Shown here: piece after piece, positions 60,407 through 60,638 of the stretch | Numbering within the stretch: the stretch's first letter is position 1 | Layout of the letters: the number at the start of each line of letters is the position of its first letter | Assembly (NCBI GenBank): GCA_016124425.1 | Contig: WGNT01000004.1 | Coordinates: 1 to 60,638 of the forward strand | DNA length: 60,638 nucleotides | Source: Cytophagales bacterium | GTDB lineage: Bacteria; Bacteroidota; Bacteroidia; Cytophagales; Cyclobacteriaceae | Direction: 5' to 3' | Notes under the pieces: model-generated | Told to the model about the DNA's origin: nothing | Database searches by the model: none | The model's input: the letters and a program-made list of their open reading frames with translations, nothing else | Position numbers and translations under genes: made by a program

Positions 60407-60502
60407 AGTATTGTAAGACAGCATTCAAATAAAGACTGGATAAGCCGATTTATCGGCACAGAAAATACTTTCTTATCAGGAATGATAAGAACAACAAACT
60501 TT

Positions 60503-60638
<136 letters not shown>

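Larger units (their letters stand above)
60134..60502 (+). other. rRNA operon control region and 16S leader
   Basis: A 369-base region without coding frames. It carries promoter P1 (60169-60199), promoter P2 (60293-60323), a boxA-like AGTTCTTTGA (60397-60406), and hairpins TTTCAG/CTGAAA (60332-60353), GCCGAT/ATCGGC (60444-60457) and CTTATC/GATAAG (60472-60489) before the 16S start. Confidence 0.7.

Overview
This 60.6-kb window is a chromosomal segment of a member of the Bacteroidota, most likely order Cytophagales near the Cyclobacteriaceae. Three things support this. Many genes start behind the phylum's own promoter type (TTTG, about 19 bases, TAnnTTTG), for example at 21321, 33103, 56452 and 60293. 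The 5' end of a 16S rRNA gene at the right edge has a Bacteroidetes-type start. Several families are largely confined to this phylum (DUF6702, DUF4783, DUF2480, DUF6787-like, LptC next to a CNNM/CorC protein and a PpiD-like isomerase). The taxonomic placement is inference from the sequence alone.

Layout. Positions 1-9551 are the 3' part of an exopolysaccharide or O-antigen cluster: end of an SLBB export protein, Wzz-like co-polymerase, Wzx-like flippase, GT2, Wzy-like polymerase, GT4, hexapeptide acyltransferase on its own promoter, and two more GT4 enzymes, closed by a hairpin. Positions 9610-15164 hold a tandem universal stress protein, a 2H phosphoesterase, and a DUF6702 / HupE-UreJ / M1 metallopeptidase group. 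Positions 15520-20126 hold glnK-amtB, a sugar nucleotidyltransferase, DoxX and recF. Positions 20231-32975 are mostly metabolic: pdhA, a TPR membrane protein, ribH, aspartate kinase, an ABC exporter, nadC with DUF4783, gpmI, a lipoprotein, an NhaD-type antiporter and anmK.

Positions 33182-40099 form an envelope-biogenesis block: outer-membrane barrel, TPR protein, lptC, a 71-aa membrane protein, a CNNM/CorC protein and a PpiD-like chaperone. Positions 40208-43060 carry DUF493, pterin dehydratase, rsmI, an inositol-monophosphatase-family enzyme and a Rossmann reductase-like protein. Positions 43504-49895 carry a 997-aa AsmA protein, an AEC transporter, two unknown small genes, a secreted beta protein and a PA2169-like four-helix protein. 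Positions 50161-54524 carry a pair of M16 proteases that appear to share one active site, with the C-terminal domain of the second present again as a separate gene. Positions 54766-60133 carry an M61 protease, rpmH-rnpA, an S41 protease, tsaB and DUF2480. The window ends in an rRNA operon leader with two promoters and the first 136 bases of 16S rRNA.

I saw no transposase, integrase, CRISPR array, tRNA or prophage gene. Most of the window is housekeeping. The points most worth following are the split M16 protease pair with its duplicated domain, the operator-like repeats upstream of the M1 peptidase (12610-12663) and around the barrel-gene promoter (33082-33127), and the DUF6702/HupE/M1 group.
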